Assembly (NCBI RefSeq): GCF_947179515.1
Contig: NC_067473.1
Location: 82,986,013-83,050,012 of the forward strand
Source of the DNA: Apodemus sylvaticus
Lineage: Eukaryota; Chordata; Mammalia; Rodentia; Muridae
Length of the DNA stretch: 64,000 nucleotides
Direction: 5' to 3'
Below are positions 36,118 to 47,613 of this stretch, one piece after another. The first letter of the stretch is position 1, and the number at the start of each line of letters is the position of its first letter. The notes beneath the pieces were generated by a model, which had not been told where the DNA came from, searched no databases, and saw nothing but the letters and a program-made list of their open reading frames with translations. A program made the translations under genes and the position numbers.

Positions 36118-36180
36118 TGTCCCACATAGACAATACTTTCTAGCCATGTGCACTACCCACTGAGTTACATCCCTGTCCCC
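36118..36180 (-). repeat. ID-like SINE remnant (block B)
   Basis: 'cccactgagttacatccc' on the plus strand is the minus-strand tRNA-like end. Counterpart of 3128-3190. Confidence 0.5.
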
Positions 36181-36669
36181 ATAGGTTCATCTACTGATAT
36201 TACAGTTATTACATTACCATCCTTCTGTGTTTACTATAAAAAAGAAAACTTTCCTCAATTGTGTTTGGAGGAGGTGAACTTAATTTTATCAAAAGCACTG
36301 TTAATTTCTAGATTAGACATTGAAGCCACTGTCAGTTAAGCATGGAGGCCATCATAAATTTCTGGGAAACAGGACAAATTCTTTGAGGAATCTAAAGTGT
36401 TATTCAACTTCTTTTAAGTAGGGTATTATTCTAACTTTTGTATTGCTCACAAGGACTGGGACAATTAATCCACATAGAGAGATATAGCCTGGGGAGAATA
36501 ACACACCTAATTGAAACCCAGAGCTCAGCTTTGTTTACTGCATTGTTCTCCTGGAATTGGGGAAGTTTACTTTTTCCATTTGATGATACCAATTTATAAG
36601 GACTCTAAATTTAGAAGTGCCTTCTGCAGATGACATGATAACTAGGGGTCTAGAGGGAAACAAGCTGGT

Positions 36670-36750
36670 GGCATTGCTTCTTTATAAGTTACTTCTTAGG
36701 GTTCCACCCTACAAGGTTGTTTATGGAAGGCTCAGCAGGGTGAGTATTCC
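36670..36750 (+). promoter_or_regulatory. Candidate V1R 5' noncoding exon with splice donor (block B)
   Basis: Matches 3690-3750 of block A, with 'cctacaagg' (36707-36715) and the donor GTGAGTATTCC (GT at 36740-36741) conserved. It would pair with the acceptor at 39824-39825 (intron about 3.1 kb). The function is inferred from paralog conservation and the known gene structure of V1Rs. Confidence 0.4.
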
Positions 36751-38894
36751 TTTTTCTCTTCATTATAGTGAGATATGTAAGCATGTGTTAGAATGGAGCA
36801 GGATTTTCTGTCTTAAGTGATTATAGAATTCTCTTGCACAGAATTTTGCTTTTGAGCCACTGTGTCATGAAAAAACACAACAGATCCTTGTATACATAGA
36901 AATATCAGTGTAAAGATTTTTAAAATAATCTATTTCAATTAATATGATGTCTGATTATATATGTGACACTAAAAGTGAGCTATTGGGAAGAGGACAGGGC
37001 CCAGCTGATGGATGGACAGAGAAGAAGGAAAGGCTAATAAGATAAAGATAATCTATGGGTATTGCATTGTGATTGAAAATGTCATGTTACTAATCAGTAT
37101 TTGCAACAGATGTACACTGACATATATGAAAAAATAGCCCCAATTGAAACATTTTAAGGAACACATCAAACATGGGACTTTCCTGAGTGTGTACTCTAAT
37201 AATGTTTCTGCCTAGGTATTGTTACAGCATTTTCCATTCCCCGTAACAAAACACCTTTAATATCTTAAAGGGTGACAACAAATACCAGAAATATATTGGT
37301 TTGCAGAACTATATTTATAATACTAACGTTCATTTAAATTGTGCTTTTTATTTTCCCATTTTACTACATTTCTTAAATTAACTGGCTGTGTATGTTTAAT
37401 ATGAAACCAAAGCCAGGAATATACAACAAATATTAACTAATATAGTCTTTAACAGTAATATTTTATTCTGTTAAGTTTACATATACTTAAGAATTCTTTG
37501 GAACGTTTTCCACAGGATATTTGTGTGTTTCAATTAAATTGAGTTTTAATATTTCCAGTTTTCTAAATTGAACCTGGAAATATTGCTACTGATATAAAAT
37601 TTGAGTAAGGTTTTCATTAGCAGTGAGGAAAAATATCAATTTTCAAACAGTATAAAATTGTTTAAAGTCGAAATTCCAAAAGTTCCTTCCAGTAGTTACA
37701 AAGAACAATTACTCATTAATATATGCACTCGTCTCAGCATCTGGGTGCTTCCAGTTACACCTGTAATAAAATCAATTTCCAAAGAACAAACTATGCATGT
37801 AAGGTACTTAAGAGTATCGGGTAATAGCTATAAATTAATACCTTATAAATAAGTGATCAGTATTCATTCCTGATGTCACTGAATATTTTGTAAAGATTCC
37901 ATGGGACTAGCTTGGGTGGCTGAGGTCTTTATCTTCTGAGATTCATAAAGACTTATTCTTTCTACTCACAGTGGACAATACATCAGCCAACACCATTTAT
38001 CTTGTCACCTGAAAGTCACATAGTCACTTTATATCCTCTTTGAGTAGTCATACAGATTTTAGCTCATTACTCTTAAATATGATGAGACGTAAAGTGAAAC
38101 TGATACTTGTCGTATGTTTTATTTGTATGTTCCTCAGATTACCAAATCTCCACATTGCCGAAAGCAAAGATCACCATAAATTCATAAAACAAGAGTGTTC
38201 TAAAATCAAATTTTGGGACAATGAAAGGGTACAGTGATTTTTTCTTGGAAGAATGTGGAGCTATGACAAGATCAGCTCTTGGTCTCATTTGTTGAAAGTC
38301 TCTTCAGACAGCTGTCTGCACACGACTTAGTTTTGTGGTCGTGGTCAATTTAACAGTGATGGACCTCCACTCTTATGAATGTTTATGGACAAACTTTGGG
38401 CTTTCGTACTTACAGCTAAATATTACAATTTTAAATAATGTTACAGGCTGAAGCCTGTAATTGCTATTCAAATAATACAAAAGATGTTTCTTAGTGCCTC
38501 CCTATGTTAACAGCTCTGTATTCATGAAAGATGTTTTTTTCTTGTCTACTTTCAGTTTTAATAAGCTGAGACCAGAGAAATAAGCCACTTGATTAAATAG
38601 AAGATTTGTCATTTTCTCTATGGGATAAACATTTACAAACAGTGTATATAAAGTAGGGAGGATAATGCATATACCTTTGGGAAAATTAAGAAACACTTTT
38701 GATTAGTATATTATACTTTATACTATTGTATTTTATATCAGTTATATTACCTGCTCCATGTTAAACATAAATTGTATATAATTAATTAACCTTAGCATAA
38801 TATATAGTTTGTGTATTTTCAATTTTAAAATACTAATAAGGCTATTCTTCCTTCAATTTGGAGACTAGTCTTGAATTACATATTATCCAGGACC
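36751..38894 (+). other. V1R block B intron/upstream flank, no gene seen
   Basis: Paralogous to block A 3750-7640 in patches: 'tcattagcagt(a/g)ag' near 37615, 'ctatgg(a/g)actagctt' near 37899 and 'gatcaccataaat' near 38169. The open frame 38040-38237 has no intact equivalent in block A and is not supported as coding. Confidence 0.5.
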
Positions 38895-39318
38895 TTTTTT
38901 TAAATTATTAAATTATTTTATTTATTAACATTGCAAAAGTTGACTCCCTTCCAGGCCCTCCCTCCCTAAGTTCTTCAGCTCTCCCTCCACCTCTGAGATG
39001 CTGCTCCTTCTCTGCCCACCTACCCCCACCTCACCCTTACCAGCATCCCTCTTCCCTGGGGCATCAAGTTTTCCCAGGATTAAGCTTATCCTTTCCCACT
39101 GAGATCATGCACGGCAGTCCTCTGCTACAGATGTGTCAGGGACCACAAACCATACCTGTAGGTTCCTTGATTTTTGTCTTAGTGTCTAGTAGTTTTGAGG
39201 GATCCGAGTTAGTTTATACTGTTGTTCTACCTGTGGGGTTGCAATCCCCTTCAGCTCATTAAGCCTTTCCTCTAATTCTTCCATATTGGTCTGACCTCAA
39301 TCAATTGGTTGGCTGTAT
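38895..39318 (-). mobile_element. Antisense old LINE-1 3' UTR
   Basis: T/A-rich tail, the pyrimidine-rich tract 'ccctccctccctaag' and 'gcagtcctctgctaca' on the minus-strand 3' UTR pattern. It lies within block B and is absent from A. Confidence 0.8.
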
Positions 39319-39810
39319 GAATTATAACTTTGATTCCATTAGAACTATGAGGTAAAACATGGATAGTTGCAAATAAGAGGATAGTAAAATTATGGAACAT
39401 GAAACAATGTCACGTGATATTTGAGTATCTTTTGTGATTTTTTTTTTTTTGCCAGACTGCCACATGTTTTCTTCAGTTGTAAAATACTGATTAATATTCT
39501 GTGATCCTCACTTCAGTTTTAGGTGTTAAGTATAAAATGAGGAAATTTCTATCAATAGATTTTTATTTCTAAGAAATTGTAATCAGATTCATCAGACAAA
39601 GTTTATATTATATACCGAATGTGTGTATGAATTTATTAAATAATATATCCTATATAGAGAGGAGATACATGGAAGGCATATAGAAATATAGTCTAAGATA
39701 TATACTTCAGAACACCAAAAGTTAAAGAAAAAGTTTAATGAAAGATTAGTACAGAAAATAGAAAGATGATATAAACATACTATCCAGTGAATCACAAATA
39801 TCATGTGTTC

Positions 39811-39858
39811 TTTTTTTTTTTTCAGATATAAGAAGTATGTTTCCACCATACTCTTGAG
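39811..39858 (+). promoter_or_regulatory. Splice acceptor and leader of V1R coding exon B
   Basis: A T tract plus TTCAG (AG at 39824-39825), then a 33-base leader to the first ATG. Conserved with 9601-9667. Confidence 0.6.
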
Positions 39859-40767
39859 ATGAGGTCACTTTCCCTTATGTTTTCATTAGAGAATGTCCTT
39901 TATTTTCAGGTTGGGCTTGGAGTCCTAGCCAATATGTTTCTTCTTGTTTTTTATATTTTCATAATCCTAGGTCACAAACCTAAGTCCATGGACCTAATTT
40001 CCTTTCAACTGACCTTTGTTCACATAATGATGTTCCTTGCTGGAGAGAATTTTTGGCTTGCACACATATTTGAGTCACTGAATATTGAGAATGACTTCAA
40101 ATGTAAGGCAACGTTTTACACAAAGCGAGTGATGAGAGGCCTCTCTATCTGCATCACCTGTCTCCTGAGTGTGTTACAGGCTGTCGTGATCAGTCACAGG
40201 AACTCTTTATTGGCAAAATTTAAACACAAACTAAAAAAATACATGATCAATGCTTTATTTTATATTTGGTCTTTCAATTTGTCTTTCAGTAGTAACCTGA
40301 TCTTCTATGTTGGTGGTTTTACCAATATGAGTGAGACCAACCAGTTGAAGGTCACTAAATCCTGCTCACTCCTCCCCATGAACTACATTATCAGGGGTTT
40401 GTTTTTAACAGTGATAACCTCTAGGGATATGTTTCTTGTAGGAGTCATGCTGACTACAAGCACATACATGGTGATTATCTTGTGGAGACATCAGAGGCAA
40501 TGCAAGCATCTTCATAGTTTCAGCCACCTGAGAGCATCCCCTGAGAAAAAGGCCACCCAGACCATCTTGCTGCTGGTGGTTTTCTTTGTGCTCATGTACT
40601 GGGTGGACTTCATCATCTCATCCACCTCAATCCTGTTATGGATGTATGACCCAGTCATCATGAGTGTTCAGAAGTTTGTGGTGAATGCTTATCCCACAAT
40701 TACTCCCTTGGTACAAATCAGTTCTGATAAGAGAATAATCAGTGTGCTGAAAAACTGGCATTCTTAG
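39859..40767 (+). CDS. Vomeronasal type-1 receptor (V1R), intact
   Basis: A 302-residue single-exon V1R, paralog of the receptor at 9668. Predicted helices are near 19-37, 46-66, 84-111, 128-151, 178-208, 235-260 and 273-287. 'GHKPKSMDLISFQLTF' leads into helix 2, 'LSICITCLLSVLQAVVIS' lies in helix 3 and 'YPTITPLVQIS' in helix 7. Cys82 and Cys169 are the likely disulfide pair, and N156-M-S is the loop 2 glycosylation site. Compared with the block A protein it has six extra N-terminal residues, because its upstream ATG is in frame, and one extra residue in helix 1. Translation could start at Met1 or at Met7 (39877), which matches the block A start. No stops or shifts, so it is probably functional. 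The subfamily is not assigned. Confidence 0.95.
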   Translation: MRSLSLMFSLENVLYFQVGLGVLANMFLLVFYIFIILGHKPKSMDLISFQLTFVHIMMFLAGENFWLAHIFESLNIENDFKCKATFYTKRVMRGLSICITCLLSVLQAVVISHRNSLLAKFKHKLKKYMINALFYIWSFNLSFSSNLIFYVGGFTNMSETNQLKVTKSCSLLPMNYIIRGLFLTVITSRDMFLVGVMLTTSTYMVIILWRHQRQCKHLHSFSHLRASPEKKATQTILLLVVFFVLMYWVDFIISSTSILLWMYDPVIMSVQKFVVNAYPTITPLVQISSDKRIISVLKNWHS

Positions 40768-40799
40768 TGCTTCTAGATTTTTAAAACATGATTCTCTGT

Positions 40800-40920
40800 T
40801 TTCTTTGAAAAAAACTATTTAATTTATATTTATGTATAGTGTGCTACTAGCATCTATGTACAACTGCATTCCTGGTGCTCACAGAGGTCAGAAGAGGATG
40901 GCTAGTATAGTCCCATTAAC
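40800..40920 (-). repeat. Old B3-type SINE in V1R 3' flank (block B)
   Basis: 'agcatctatgtacaactgca' and 'cagaggtcagaagagg' match the block A remnant at 10620-10700. It is cut short by the L1 that follows. Confidence 0.5.
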
Positions 40921-40924
40921 TGTA

Positions 40925-41410
40925 TTTTTTCTTTTTCTCCCTTTTGTGGTTTATAATTTTTATTTTTGTATTTATTTATATCTTAAACAGTATGCTGTCT
41001 CACAGTCTCTTACTCCCAGAGCCTACCTATCATTCCTTGCCCTCTTCTTTTCTGAGATTATGGGGGCTCCTTGAGTATGCTCCTACCCTGGCACATCAAG
41101 TCTCTGCAGGCTTACGAGCATTTTTTTCCCACTGAGGCAGTCTATGTGCTGGGAACCTCAGTCCATCCCATGTATACTCTTTGGTTGGTGGTTCAGTCTT
41201 TGAGAGCCTTCAAGTTTCCTGTTTATTTGACTCTCTTTGTCTTCCTGTGGAGGTCTTATACCCTCAGTGCCTTCAATCCTTAACCCAACTCTGTCATAAG
41301 ACTTCATTTTCAGTTCAATGTTTAGCTGTGGTATCAGCTATGTGGAACCTCTCAGAGGACAGTTATACCAGAATCTATCTGCAAGAATAGGAGAGTGTCG
41401 TTAGTAGTTT
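40925..41410 (-). mobile_element. Antisense old LINE-1 3' UTR
   Basis: T-rich start, then 'tgtatactctttggttggtgg' style 3' UTR on the minus strand and 'cctctcagaggacagttat' (41349). Related to 43285-44065. Confidence 0.75.
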
Positions 41411-42035
41411 CACGGATTCATCAGTATTTTTAATATTTTAAACTGCCGATTCAATTTTAGTATCCGCCACATAAATTTAAAAAAAGCTAAACCACATTTT
41501 TATGGTTCTAATGAATATAGAGTTGTCTTCTGGTCTTCAATATTTTCCTTGTTAATATATTAGGGCTACCAGAATACTCAAGGTATTTTTGACTAGGTTA
41601 TATCACAAGATTTTTTCCTATTTATCAATGGTCATATTGGTGCTAGTAGGAAACAGGATTTTACTCATACATATTTTATCTATTGGTTAGAATTTTCTAT
41701 CTCCCTGTTTACATTATTTTATTTTTATGTGAAAATAAGAGTTTTTCTAACTAATCTCACTCTTTCCGTCATATTAATTTGTTGTGTGAAATTGGGTTTT
41801 TTTTTTTTTTTTGGTTTAATACCTTGTATTTTTATTAATTAAAAACATTGGCAGCCTATCAAACTATCCCCAAATACACACATATGTGTGCACACACACT
41901 GGCATGCAAACACATGCACGCATTTGTGAATACTATATGGACACATGACTGCACATATATGTACATGAGTGAATATGTTCTTACACACATTTTAAAAATG
42001 CTAACTGGTTGACCTCTGATTATTTCTTTTAATTT
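41411..42035. other. No feature recognised
   Basis: AT-rich DNA with a short T run at 41797 and an irregular CA-rich stretch at 41875-41920. No gene or known repeat identified. Confidence 0.4.
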
Positions 42036-42335
42036 TCAATTTTTTTTTCCTTTTTTTAATTTTCTATATTCTTTGTTTACATTCCAAATGATTTCCCCTT
42101 TCCCAGTTCCCCACTCCCCATATGTCCCATAAGCCTTCTTCTCTCCACCCATTCTCCTTTCACCTCTCTCCTTTTTCTCTGTCCTGGTATTCCCCTACAA
42201 TGCTAGATCAAGCCTTTCCAGGATCAGGACCCTCTTTTTACATCTTCATGGGAGTCATTCATTATGCTAATTGTGCCTTGGGTATTCAGAACTTCTGGGC
42301 TAATTAATATCCACTTATCAGAGATGGCATTCCAT
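42036..42335 (-). mobile_element. Antisense LINE-1 3' end, short
   Basis: 'tttacattccaaatgatttc' followed by the pyrimidine tract and 'tatccacttatcag' (42309). Cut by the next antisense L1 at about 42336. Confidence 0.85.
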
Positions 42336-43284
42336 TTTTATTTGTTTATTTATTTATTTTTTTAATTTATTGAATATCATCTTCATTTCCATTGCCAATG
42401 GTAAAACCTTTCCCGATATCTCCCTTCCCTAAGACCCCCCAACCCCTCCTCTTCCTCCTTCCCCCTGCCTCTACATATATGCCTCTCCATCCAACATACT
42501 CCCTCCCCTCTGGGTTTCCCTTTGTTTGGGCCTCTGTTGAGCCTTTACCTGACCAAGGACCATTAATTCCACTGATGCCCAACAAGGCCTTCCTCTGCCG
42601 CATTTTTGGCTGGAACCATGTGTGCCCCTTGGTTGATTGTTCAGTTCCTGGGAGTCTTGGGGTGTCTGGGTGGCCAAAATCATTGTTCTTCCCATGGGGC
42701 TGTAAACCCCTTCAGCTCTTCTGGACCACCCTCCAGCTCCTCCATTGGGGACCCCATGCCCAGTCCAATAGTTGATTGTTAGCATCTGCCTCTATATTTG
42801 TAAGGTTCTGGCAGGACCCCTCCAGAGACACCCACAGCATGCTCCTTTTGGTATACTCTTCTTGTCATCCATAGTAGTGTCAGGGTTTGTTGACTGTTTA
42901 TAGGATGAATCCCCAGGTAGGGCAGTCTCTGGGTGGCCTTTAGTTCTGTCTCTGCTCCATACATTGTCTCCCTTATTGCTCCTGTGGCTATTTTGTTCCC
43001 TTTCTTAGAGGAACTGAAGCACCCTCACTTAAGTCTTCCTTCTTCTTGAGCTTGGTGAATTGTAACTTGTTTATTTTGAGTTTTTGTGCTAACATCCACT
43101 TATTAATGAGTACATACCATGTGTGTTCTTTTGTGATTGGGTTGCCTTGCTCAGGATGGCACTCTCTAGCTCCATTCATTTGCCTAAGAATTTCATGAAT
43201 TCATTGTTTTTAATAGCTGAATAGTACTCCATTGTGTATATATATTATAGTTTCTGTATCCATTCCTCATTTGAGGGACATTTA
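42336..43284 (-). mobile_element. Antisense LINE-1 3' end
   Basis: A full old-type 3' UTR on the minus strand followed by ORF2 C-terminal sequence ('tagtactccattgtgtata' at 43224). The two minus-strand open frames here are in the same region as the open 3' UTR frame of the L1 at 18720-25003. Confidence 0.88.
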
Positions 43285-44065
43285 TTTATTTTATTATTTA
43301 CATTAAAAATGCTGCTCCCTCCCTGTTCTCCCCTCACAGAGTCCCTCCATTAATCCTCCCTCCCCTTTGCCTCTAAGACAGTGCAATTCCCTGGGTTTCT
43401 CCCCATTCTGTTGCTTCCATTTTCTGCATGATTAGGTGCATTCTCTCCTGCTCAGGCTGAACAAGGCAGCACTCTCTCCCTCCAGCCCATATATGTTCTT
43501 TGGTTGACCCAGTCTCTGAGATCCCCCAGGGGTCCAGGCTAGTTGACACTTTTGGTCTTCCTATGGTGTTGTCATCCTTTTCAGGGCCTTTATTCTTACC
43601 CCCTAATACTTCCATAAAGGTCACTGGCATCCATCCAGAGTTTTACTGTGGATATCTGCATCTGTTTTCATTCACTGCTTGCTAAAGCCTCTCAGAGGTC
43701 AGTTATGCTAAGGCCCCTGTCTATAAGAATAGTGGAGTATCATTAGTGTCAGGGATTGTTCTTGTCCATGGAATAGGTCTCAACTTTGGGAGGTTATTTG
43801 TTGGCCATTCTTTGGATCTCTGCTCGAATTTTGTTCCTGCAACTTTTTTAAGATGGGACAACTTGGTGCTGAAAGTTTTGAGGGTGGTTTGGTGTCCTTG
43901 TCTCTCTTTTGAGGGCCTTTCCTGGTTTCCTGGATGACCATTCAGGTTATATGTTACCACTTATTGGGCATCTCAGCTAAGGTTAGTTGCATTAACTGCT
44001 GGAAGCCTTCTCTATCCCAGGTCTCAGCAACAGCCTACAGATTCAGATTCTTCTTAAACTATTCT
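43285..44065 (-). mobile_element. Antisense old LINE-1 3' UTR
   Basis: 'tttattatttacatta' tail side, then 'ttctttggttgaccca', 'aaagcctctcagaggtcag' (43685) and further old 3' UTR to about 44060. A sense L1 begins immediately after, so this L1 and the next face each other. Confidence 0.7.
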
Positions 44066-46320
44066 GTACAATTAAAGAAAAACAAAAAATTCTGGAGGTA
44101 ACACCATCAACGATTTCAAGCAGTACTACAGATCAACAGTAATAAAAAAAATGCATGGTATTGGTATAGAAATAGACAGGTTACTCTATGGATTCAAATT
44201 GAAAAATATGAGATAAGCTCACACACCTATGGACACTTGATGTTTGACAATGAAGTCAAAACCATACAATGGAAAAAAGAAAGCATCTTCAGTAAATGAT
44301 GCTTATCTAACTGGGTGTCTACATGTGGATGAGTGCAAACAGGTCCATATTTATCACCTTAAACAAAAATGAAGTCTAAGTGCATAAAAGACCTCAATGT
44401 AAAACCAGATAAATTATATTTAATAGAAGAGAAATTGGAAAATAGCCTTGAACTCATTGGTCCAGAAGACAACTTCCTGAATAGAACCCCAGTGGCTCAG
44501 GCAGTATTATTAACAATTAATGAATGGAACCTCATGGAACTGAAATGCAAAGGAAATTGTCAATAAGACAAAATGGCAAAAGATCTTCACCAACCCTTCA
44601 TATAAAAAAATGGCTCATATCCATAATTTATAAAGAACTCAAGTTTGACAGCAGAAAACCAAATAACCCAATTAAAATGGGGTATAGAGTTAACAGAGGA
44701 TTCTCAACAAGGGAATCTCAAATGGCCCAGAACCATTTTAAGAAATGTTCAATGTCCTCAGTCATCAGGGAAATGCAAATCAAAATGACCCTGAGATTCC
44801 ATCTTACAACCATCAAAATGGCTAAATTCAAGAATATAAGCAACAGCAGTATGCTGGTGAGGATGTGGAAAAATAGGAACACTACTCCATGGATGGTGGG
44901 ATTGTAAACTGGCACACAATGGAAATTAATTTGGTAGTTCCTCTGAAAATTGGAAATAGTTCTACCTGAAGACCCAGCAATACCACTCCTTGATGTATAC
45001 CCAAAAGACACTTCACCCTACCACAAAGACACATACATATTCCACTATGATCATAACAGCCTTATTGTAATAATCAGAAGCTGGAGACAACCCAGATGAC
45101 CCTAAACCAAATAATGGATACAAAAAATGTGGTTCATTTATACAGTGTACTACTATTTAGCCATTAAAAATGAAGACATCATGAATTTTGCAGGCAAATG
45201 GATGGAACTAGAAAACATCACTCTGAGTGAGGTAACCCAGACCCAAAAGAACATGAATGGTATATACTCACTGAGAAATGGTTATTAGCCAAAAAATATA
45301 TAATACCCAGGATACAAATCACAAGAAGGAAGGCCCAAGTAAGGATGCTTCAATCCTACTTACATGAAAAAATAATAATCATGAGGGGCAGAGGGAGGGA
45401 GGGATCTGGGTGAGAGAGGGGAGACAGGGTGGAAAAGAGGATCAGGAGCAGGTATGATGGCAACAATGGAGAAACCCAGAGTGCCAGGAAAATGAATGGA
45501 AATATGCACCAGCATGGGGTGGGAGGTGGGGGGATCCTCTAGACAGAACCAGAGACTTGGAATGTTATAGACTTCCAGTACTCAATGGAGCAACCTTAAC
45601 CAAAATACCCCAAAGTGGTGAGATGGATACTGAAGAGTCCACCTCCAGTGGATAGAAAGGGCCTCCATGGAAGGGATGGAGCCACCAACCCACTCTTAAA
45701 ATTTCTGACCCAGATATGTTTCCCTGTAAAAGAGCTACAGGGACAATGTGAAGAAGAGACTGAAGGAAAAGCTGTCCAGCAACCGGCCCAACTAGTACTT
45801 CATGACATGGGCGGAGGGGAGATGGGACGCACCAGGACATGACACTATTATGGATGAAATAATATTCTTACAGACTGGAGCCTTGCATGGATGTCCTCTT
45901 AGAGGCCCTACCAGCAACTGACATAGAGATGCAGATACTTATACACAACCATTGGACTAAAGTTGGGAATGCCTATGGATGAATTATGGGAAGGACTGAT
46001 AAAGCAGAAAGGGATGGCAATCCCATAGGAAGACCAGAAATCTCAACTCACTTGGATCCCTGGGAGTTCCAAGGGACTAAGCCACCAACCAGGGTGCACA
46101 CATGGATGGTCCAAGTCCCCTGGCACATATGTAGCCTTTTCTGGTTTCAATGGGAGAAGATGGACTTAATTCTGTAGAGACTTGAGGTCCTAGGTAAGGG
46201 GGATGCCCAGTGAGTAGGGGTAAAGAGGTGGAGCATGCTCTCAGAGGCAAAGGCCAAAGGTAATTCGATGAGGAACTGGGGGGGGGGGGGTACCAGGAGG
46301 GTATGTGAATAAATAAAAAA
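44066..46320 (+). mobile_element. Sense LINE-1 3' half, degenerate
   Basis: ORF2 from 'gaggtaacaccatcaacgat' (44095, the IPDLKQYY region) to the C terminus near 45290, then an old-type 3' UTR and an A-rich tail at about 46312-46325. The open pieces 44369-44566 and 44524-44907 encode typical ORF2 sequence ('SKCIKDLNVKPDK', 'SVIREMQIKMTLRFH'-like) in shifted frames. A run of 13 G residues lies at 46278-46290. Confidence 0.88.
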
Positions 46321-46530
46321 AATAAATCCTAATTGTCCTGGTACTAAAGAAATGTTACATTTGTTAAGACCCCCTTCTCCCTTGTGCATAGTACAACAGT
46401 TCCTAGCACACATTTTGGCAGCATAAAGAAAGATTTTCCTGATAGCCCTTTTGTTTGTTTGTTTGTTTGTTTGTTTCTGTTTTTGTTTTGTTTTGTATTC
46501 TTTTCTTTTTCAAATTCTTTTTTATTGCTT
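46321..46530. other. Spacer with (TTTG)n run
   Basis: No gene. A TTTG-type simple repeat lies at 46450-46497, next to the tail of the following antisense L1. Confidence 0.6.
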
Positions 46531-47245
46531 TTTTTATTCGATATATGTTTTATTTACATTTCAATTGATTTCCCCTTTTCTGGCTCCCCACTCCCTGAAA
46601 GTCACATAAGCCCCCTTCCCTCCCCCTGTTCTCCCACCCAACCCTTCCCACTTCCCTGTGCTGGTTTTGCCTTATACTGCTACACTGAGTCTTTCCAGAA
46701 CCAGGGGCGACTCCTCCATTCTTCTTGTACCTCATTTGTTGTGTGGTTTATGTTTTGGGTATTCCAGTTTTCCAGGCTAATATCCACTAATTAGTGAGTG
46801 CATACCATGATTGATCTTTTGAGACTGGGTTACCTCACTTAGTATGATGTTCTCCAGCTCCATCCATTAGCCTAAGAATTTCATGAATTCATTGTTTCTA
46901 ATGGCTGAATAGTACTCCATTGTGTATATATACCACATTTTTTGCATCCATTCTTCTGTTGAGGGATACCTCCGTTCTTTCCAGGTTCTGGCTATTATAA
47001 ATAGGGCCGCTATGAACATAGTGGAGCATATATCCTTATTACATGCTGGGGAATCCTCTGGGTATATGCCCAGGAGTATGCGGGCTTTCTGTTGTTTTTG
47101 TTGCCATTGAAGACCACTCTTATTCCATGGTGATCCAATAGGAGGCATGGGATTAGTTCGATCTTTTTATATTTGTTGAGGTCTGTCTTGTGACCAATTA
47201 TATGGTCGATTTTGGAGAAGGTACCATTAAGTGTTGAGAAAAATG
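46531..47245 (-). mobile_element. Antisense young-type LINE-1 with internal deletion
   Basis: The tail and 3' UTR ('ttattcgatatatgtttta') and ORF2 C-terminal end run to about 47079. The sequence then jumps to the N-terminal part of ORF2 (47080-47245: 'tgttgccattgaagacca', 'gaccaattatatggtcgat'). Nearly all of ORF2 is deleted and the join shows about 2 bp of microhomology. Confidence 0.85.
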
Positions 47246-47455
47246 ATGCATGATATATGATAAATGTATGATGTATGGGATATATTGTATGATAAATCCA
47301 TCATTAACATCAACACACTTTTTACAATAGTCTACATCTGGTGCCTAAGTTAGATATTTGGCCTGATTACAAGGTCAATTTATTAATGAATAAATTTAAT
47401 TCAGTACTTAATATCAACTTTGTGATAGAGAAATAGCAAACAAGGACACAGATGC
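47246..47455. other. No feature recognised
   Basis: AT-rich spacer with 'gatgcatgatatatgataaatg' type short repeats near 47247-47290. No gene. Confidence 0.4.
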
Positions 47456-47613
47456 AGATTCTTGTGAGAAAGAGTGCTTGCTTACATTTTGATGTTCACT
47501 ATTGTACTCCACATATAAGAAGGGAAACAACACCCTGGAAAAAGCAAGATAGTTACCTTCTTTCATCAAACCCAAAAGAAGATAACCACTCAAATATAAA
47601 AATAATATTTAAA

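Noticed and set aside
38040..38237. 65-codon frame with a hydrophobic stretch near the start
   Set aside because: The paralogous region of block A (about 6790-6990) does not keep the frame, so there is no sign of coding constraint.
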